Source of the DNA: Gemmatimonadota bacterium
GTDB taxonomy: Bacteria > Gemmatimonadota > Gemmatimonadetes > JACCXV01
Length of the DNA stretch: 9,555 nt
Reading direction: 5' to 3'
Assembly: GCA_013696835.1 (NCBI GenBank)
Contig: JACCXV010000204.1
Coordinates: 1 to 9,555, forward strand
Below are positions 6,265-9,555 of the stretch, in pieces. The position numbers and the translations under genes are program-made. The stretch's first letter is position 1; the number at the start of each line of letters is the position of its first letter. The notes under the pieces are model-generated. The model was not told the origin of the DNA. It did not search any database and saw only the letters and a program-made list of their open reading frames with translations.

Positions 6265-7659
6265 ATGACGCGCTCCGGGCCGCCCAAGGCCGACGAGACT
6301 CCCGTTTCCCAGACGCTTCCGGAGGCGCTCCAATCGGATGCGGTCGTCGAGTCTCGAGAGGGGGAGAGGGACGTGCCACGCCACGCCGCCCCCGCCGGCA
6401 ACGGCGCGCCGGCCGGAGTGCAGGCGACGCAGCGCGCAGCTCGCCGCGTGACGTTCCAGGGGGTCGACTACTACGACCTCTCGAGCCTGCTGACCGACGA
6501 GCAGCGCATGGCGCGAGACACCGTTCGCCGCTTCGTGGACGAGCGGGTCATGCCCGTGATCGAGGAGCACTATCAGGCGGCGAGCTTTCCGCGTGAGCTG
6601 ATCGAGCCGATGGCCGAGCTGGGCGTCTTCGGCGCGAACCTGCCCGAGGAGTACGGCTGCGCCGGTCTGGACAACGTCGCCTACGGGCTGATCATGCAGG
6701 AGCTTGAGCGCGGCGACTCGGGAGTGCGCTCGTTCGCGTCGGTGCAGGGCGCCCTCGTGATGTATCCCATCTTCGCCTTCGGCTCGGACGAGCAGAAGCG
6801 GCACTGGCTGCCGCGGATGGCCGCGGGGCAGGCGATCGGATGCTTCGGGCTGACCGAGCCCGACTTCGGCTCCAATCCCGCGGGGATGCGCACGGTCGCC
6901 GAGCGCACTGCGGACGGCTGGCGCCTGAACGGGTCGAAAATGTGGATCACCAACGGCACGATCGCGGACGTGGCTGTGGTGTGGGCCAAGACGCGCGGTG
7001 ACGAGGCCGACGGCGCCGGTGGTGTCGACGGGGCCGGGGTGGGGACGATCCGCGGCTTCCTTGTCGAGCGCGGCACGCCGGGCTACGCCGCGCCCGAGAT
7101 GCATCGCAAGCACTCGCTTCGGGCGTCGGTCACGTCGGAGCTAACATTCGACGACTGCGAGATCCCGGCTGCGAATCTGCTGCCGGAATCCGGCGGCCTG
7201 AAGAGCCCGCTGATGTGCCTCACCCAGGCGCGATACGGCATCGCCTGGGGCGCGTGCGGCTCGGCGATGGCGTGCTACGACGAGGCGGTGCGCTACAGCC
7301 GCGAGAGGATCCAGTTCGACCGGCCCATCGGCGGCTTCCAGCTCACGCAGGCGAAGCTTGCCGAGATGCTGACGGAGGTCACCAAGGCGCAGCTGCTCGC
7401 CTATCACCTGGGGCGACTCAAGGACGACGGAAAGATGAAGCCGGTGCAGGTCTCGCTGGCCAAGCGCAACAACGTGCACATGGCCATGGAGGTCGCCCGC
7501 ACGGCGCGCACGATTCTCGGTGCGAACGGCATCACGAGCGAGTACCAGGTCATGCGCCACATGAACAACCTGGAGTCGGTGTACACCTACGAGGGGACGC
7601 ACGAGATCCACACGCTCGTGCTCGGCCAGGACATCACGGGGATCCCCGCCTACGTCTGA
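6265..7659 (+). CDS. Glutaryl-CoA dehydrogenase-type acyl-CoA dehydrogenase
   Basis: An FAD flavoprotein that probably oxidises and decarboxylates glutaryl-CoA to crotonyl-CoA. From ATG 6265 it has 464 residues, longer than the roughly 390-400 of bacterial relatives. The excess is a polar Ala/Pro/Glu-rich tail (about residues 1-57) before FQGVDYYDL and a Gly/Asp-rich loop at 245-260. The core follows human GCDH closely. E148, R155 and S156 in LERGDSGVRS correspond to Glu87, Arg94 and Ser95 that hold the distal carboxylate of glutaryl-CoA. FGLTEPDFGSNP is the flavin-region signature, KRNN is shared, and the catalytic base is E443 in TYEGTHEIH. The carboxylate-binding set favours a dicarboxylyl-CoA over a simple acyl-CoA, although other dicarboxylyl-CoA substrates remain possible. 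GTG 6373 is an alternative start (428 residues). A hydratase follows 29 nt downstream, matching crotonyl-CoA as product. Confidence 0.88.
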   Translation: MTRSGPPKADETPVSQTLPEALQSDAVVESREGERDVPRHAAPAGNGAPAGVQATQRAARRVTFQGVDYYDLSSLLTDEQRMARDTVRRFVDERVMPVIEEHYQAASFPRELIEPMAELGVFGANLPEEYGCAGLDNVAYGLIMQELERGDSGVRSFASVQGALVMYPIFAFGSDEQKRHWLPRMAAGQAIGCFGLTEPDFGSNPAGMRTVAERTADGWRLNGSKMWITNGTIADVAVVWAKTRGDEADGAGGVDGAGVGTIRGFLVERGTPGYAAPEMHRKHSLRASVTSELTFDDCEIPAANLLPESGGLKSPLMCLTQARYGIAWGACGSAMACYDEAVRYSRERIQFDRPIGGFQLTQAKLAEMLTEVTKAQLLAYHLGRLKDDGKMKPVQVSLAKRNNVHMAMEVARTARTILGANGITSEYQVMRHMNNLESVYTYEGTHEIHTLVLGQDITGIPAYV

Positions 7660-7675
7660 GGGGCGAACCTTCCGG

Positions 7676-7682
7676 AAGGAGG
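7676..7682 (+). promoter_or_regulatory. Strong Shine-Dalgarno site of the second hydratase
   Basis: AAGGAGG, close to a full anti-SD match, ends 6 nt before ATG 7689. It shows that the long low-complexity N-terminus is meant to be translated and suggests high expression relative to the neighbours. Confidence 0.75.
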
Positions 7683-7688
7683 CAGGAG

Positions 7689-8687
7689 ATGGTGGAGAAG
7701 ACGGCGCAGAAGGGCGCGGAGGACGCGGGCGCGGCGCGCGCGCGCGCCGGAGACGGCTCGGGCAGGGGAGACGGGGTCACGCCCGAGACCGCGGCGGACG
7801 CCGGGCGCGCGAGCGGGGCCGACGCTGGCGGCCAGTCGAGCGCGGCGGGCGATCGGGACGGCCGCGGGGCCCGGCAGCGGACGCTGGTCCGCTATGCCAC
7901 CGAAGGCGCGGTCGCGCTGCTGGAGCTCTCGGATCCGCCGGCGAACACGTACACGCACGAGATGATGCGCCAGCTCGACGAGGCGATCCTGCGCGCGCGC
8001 ATGGACGACGACGTGCAGGTGATCGTGATCCGCGGCGAGGGCGAGAAGTTCTTCTGCGCGGGTGCGAACATCACGATGCTGCAGTCGGTCACGCCGCGCT
8101 TCAAGTACTTCTTCTGCCTGCACGCCAACGAGACGCTGAACCGGCTGGAGCAGACGCCGAAGCTCGTCATCGGAGCGCTCAACGGGCATACGGTCGGGGG
8201 CGGCATGGAGATCGCGATGGCCTGCGACTTCCGCTACGCCTGGAAGCCGACAGCGGAGGGTGCCAAGCCGTTTCAGTACGGCCTCCCCGAGGTGAACCTG
8301 GGGGTTCTCCCCGGGACGGGTGGCACACAGCGGCTGTCGCGGCTGATTCGCAAGGACCTGGCGATCTATCACATGACCAGCGGCCGCACCTTCGGCGTGG
8401 AGGAGGCGCGGGAGCTGGGGCTCCTGACGGACGTGATCGAGGCTGCGTCGCTGGACGCCTTCGTGCAGCGTGTGACGGAGATCGCGCGGGGCTACTGCGC
8501 GCCGGCCAAGGCGGCGAAGGCGGTGGGCCTCATCAAGCGCGCCGTGCAGTCCGGAGCCGAGGCGTCCTTCGGCGAGGGCCTGGCGATCGAGCGCGAGCTG
8601 CAGCAGCAGCTGTTCCAGTCCGAGGACGCGAAGGAAGGCCTCGGCGCCTACAACGAGAAGCGCAAGGCGAGCTTCGGGGGGGCTTGA
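7689..8687 (+). CDS. Enoyl-CoA hydratase/isomerase-family protein with N-terminal tail and active-site insertion
   Basis: Crotonase-superfamily enzyme, probably hydrating crotonyl-CoA made by the preceding dehydrogenase. It has 332 residues against the usual 260 or so. Residues 1-63 are an Ala/Gly/Asp/Arg-rich, probably disordered tail. No ATG, GTG or TTG occurs in frame between codon 2 (GTG) and the MM of the first core helix, so the tail must be translated. The core starts at TLVRYATEG. The oxyanion segment FFCAGAN follows; N replaces the usual D. VGGGMEIA gives catalytic E174, and LPEVNLG gives E201. Both glutamates of a true hydratase are present, but 27 residues apart instead of 20, from a 7-residue insertion around WKPTAEGAKPF. 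GTGGTQRL is canonical. It shares the crotonase core with the hydratase at 937-1797 but differs in these features, so the two are not recent duplicates. Isomerase or hydrolase activity is possible. Confidence 0.88.
   Translation: MVEKTAQKGAEDAGAARARAGDGSGRGDGVTPETAADAGRASGADAGGQSSAAGDRDGRGARQRTLVRYATEGAVALLELSDPPANTYTHEMMRQLDEAILRARMDDDVQVIVIRGEGEKFFCAGANITMLQSVTPRFKYFFCLHANETLNRLEQTPKLVIGALNGHTVGGGMEIAMACDFRYAWKPTAEGAKPFQYGLPEVNLGVLPGTGGTQRLSRLIRKDLAIYHMTSGRTFGVEEARELGLLTDVIEAASLDAFVQRVTEIARGYCAPAKAAKAVGLIKRAVQSGAEASFGEGLAIERELQQQLFQSEDAKEGLGAYNEKRKASFGGA
7733..7748. repeat. Perfect 16-bp alternating C/G palindrome
   Basis: GGCGCGCGCGCGCGCC is fully self-complementary and lies in the part of the second hydratase gene encoding the Ala/Arg/Gly tail. 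Alternating CG tracts can adopt Z-DNA or hairpins and are prone to slippage. It may simply reflect Ala/Arg codons in very GC-rich DNA. Confidence 0.5.
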
Positions 8688-8692
8688 CAAGG

Positions 8693-9555
8693 ATGAGACG
8701 CGCAGGGTGGATCGTGGTCGGGCTCGCGCTGTTGGCGGCTTGCGCAAGTTCCGCGGACAAGGAGCCGGCGGATGGGCGTGAGGCCTCCGCGGCCGTGCAG
8801 GCCGCCCGCCCGGCGGACACGTTGCCGCAGGCGGTGACGATCGTTGCCAGGGAGTACGCCTTCGAGGTACCGGGGCCGGTCCCGGCTGGGCGCACGACGC
8901 TCCGCCTGGCCAACCGCGGGAAGGAGGTCCATCACCTCCAGCTCTACCGGCTCGAGGGCGAACGGACCGCAGCCGACCTCGGAAACTTCCTCAGGACGGC
9001 CAGGCCGGGGGCCCCTCTTCCGGGCTGGGCCGTGGCCGCGGGCGGACCGGGTGCGATCGTCCCGGGCGGGGAAAGCAACGCGACGGTCGAGCTGGAGCCC
9101 GGCTCGTACGCGCTCCTCTGCTACGTGCCGACGCACGACGGGACGCCACACTTCGCCAAGGGGATGCTGCAGGCGGCGGAGGTCGTACCCGCGCGTGAGG
9201 CCGCCGGGCAGCCGGAGCCGCAGCCGGACGCAGTGGTTCACCTCCAGGAGTACGACTTCCAGCTCACGGGTCCCCTGACCCCGGGCGAGAGCACGATTCG
9301 CGTAGAGAACACCGGAGCCGAGCGCCACGAGGTTCACTTCTTCCGGCTGGGCGCCGGCAAGACACTAGAGGACCTGCGAGGCTGGTTCGAGAGCGGCGAG
9401 CAGGGGCCACCGCCCGCCCGGCCCGTGGGTGGCACGTCCGTGATCGAGCCCGGGGCCCGGACGACCATCGACCTCGCGCTCGAGGCCGGCGAGTACGTGC
9501 TGGTCTGCTTCGAGCCTGCCGAGGAAGACCGCCGTCCGCACTTCATGCACGGCAT
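8693..9555 (+). CDS. Lipoprotein with two tandem cupredoxin-like domains (3' end missing)
   Basis: Open to the window end, with 287 full codons visible. The start MRRAGWIVVGLALLAAC is a textbook lipoprotein signal: two arginines, a hydrophobic core and lipobox LAAC with lipidated C17. Two similar domains follow, about 44-166 and 180 to the end. Each has an early His in EVHH or ERHE, a strand ending in Cys, and a His-x4-Met close behind, as in type 1 copper ligands. Domain 1: H80, C143, H153, M158. Domain 2: H212, C272, H283, with the codon for the matching Met cut off at the last base pair (AT). The C-to-H loop of nine to ten residues is longer than in plastocyanin or azurin, so copper binding is plausible, not shown. 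It would be a membrane-anchored electron carrier or copper binder outside the cytoplasm. It starts 5 nt after the hydratase with only a weak ribosome site. Confidence 0.8.
   Translation, partial: MRRAGWIVVGLALLAACASSADKEPADGREASAAVQAARPADTLPQAVTIVAREYAFEVPGPVPAGRTTLRLANRGKEVHHLQLYRLEGERTAADLGNFLRTARPGAPLPGWAVAAGGPGAIVPGGESNATVELEPGSYALLCYVPTHDGTPHFAKGMLQAAEVVPAREAAGQPEPQPDAVVHLQEYDFQLTGPLTPGESTIRVENTGAERHEVHFFRLGAGKTLEDLRGWFESGEQGPPPARPVGGTSVIEPGARTTIDLALEAGEYVLVCFEPAEEDRRPHFMHG

Noticed and set aside
4928..6379. Open frame of 483 codons on the minus strand over isocitrate dehydrogenase
   Set aside because: The plus strand carries a complete enzyme with all active-site residues; the antisense product is low-complexity.
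5644..7113. Open frame of 489 codons on the minus strand
   Set aside because: Antisense shadow across two well-supported genes, without family motifs.
7689..7877. Hydratase N-terminal tail as a microcompartment encapsulation peptide or export signal
   Set aside because: The tail lacks an amphipathic helix pattern, a hydrophobic core and a twin-arginine motif; no shell-protein gene is in view.
8684..8689. Perfect TTGACA -35 hexamer at the end of the second hydratase gene
   Set aside because: It arises from the last codon and stop (GCT TGA CA); no -10 lies 16-18 nt downstream, and transcription would begin after ATG 8693.

Overview
This is a dense, one-direction (+) block of nine genes in very G+C-rich DNA (I estimate about 70% from inspection), with strong G/C preference at third codon positions, GTG starts and overlapping or nearly touching genes. 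This fits a free-living high-GC bacterium. Gemmatimonadota, Acidobacteriota, Myxococcota or an Eisenbacteria-like lineage are plausible, but nothing here fixes the phylum.

Left part (21-4050), probably one transcription unit: an L-3-hydroxyacyl-CoA (3-hydroxybutyryl-CoA) dehydrogenase, an enoyl-CoA hydratase starting at GTG 937, a DUF1835-type protein of unknown function overlapping it by 4 nt (GTGA), and a homocitrate/2-isopropylmalate-synthase-like enzyme of the DRE-TIM metallolyase superfamily with no LeuA-type allosteric domain.

Middle (4051-4286): the only sizeable non-coding gap. It holds a candidate promoter (TTGACT...TAGCTT) and a leader of about 165 nt with a possible 9-codon uORF.

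Right part (4287-9555), probably a second transcription unit: an unrecognised lipoprotein translationally coupled (TGATG) to an NAD-type isocitrate dehydrogenase, then a glutaryl-CoA-dehydrogenase-type acyl-CoA dehydrogenase, a second enoyl-CoA hydratase with an unusual N-terminal tail, and a lipoprotein with two tandem cupredoxin-like domains. The last gene runs off the window end.

How the genes could work together: the acyl-CoA dehydrogenase, hydratases and hydroxyacyl-CoA dehydrogenase form a coherent route glutaryl-CoA -> crotonyl-CoA -> 3-hydroxybutyryl-CoA -> acetoacetyl-CoA. Isocitrate dehydrogenase supplies 2-oxoglutarate and NADH. The synthase-like enzyme probably condenses an acyl-CoA with a 2-oxo acid, but its substrate cannot be read from sequence. 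No thiolase, aconitase or 2-oxoacid dehydrogenase is present, so any full pathway is inference. The most notable features are the low-complexity extensions on the acyl-CoA enzymes, the 7-residue insertion between the catalytic glutamates of the second hydratase, and the double-cupredoxin lipoprotein. I saw no mobile element, CRISPR array, rRNA or tRNA gene.
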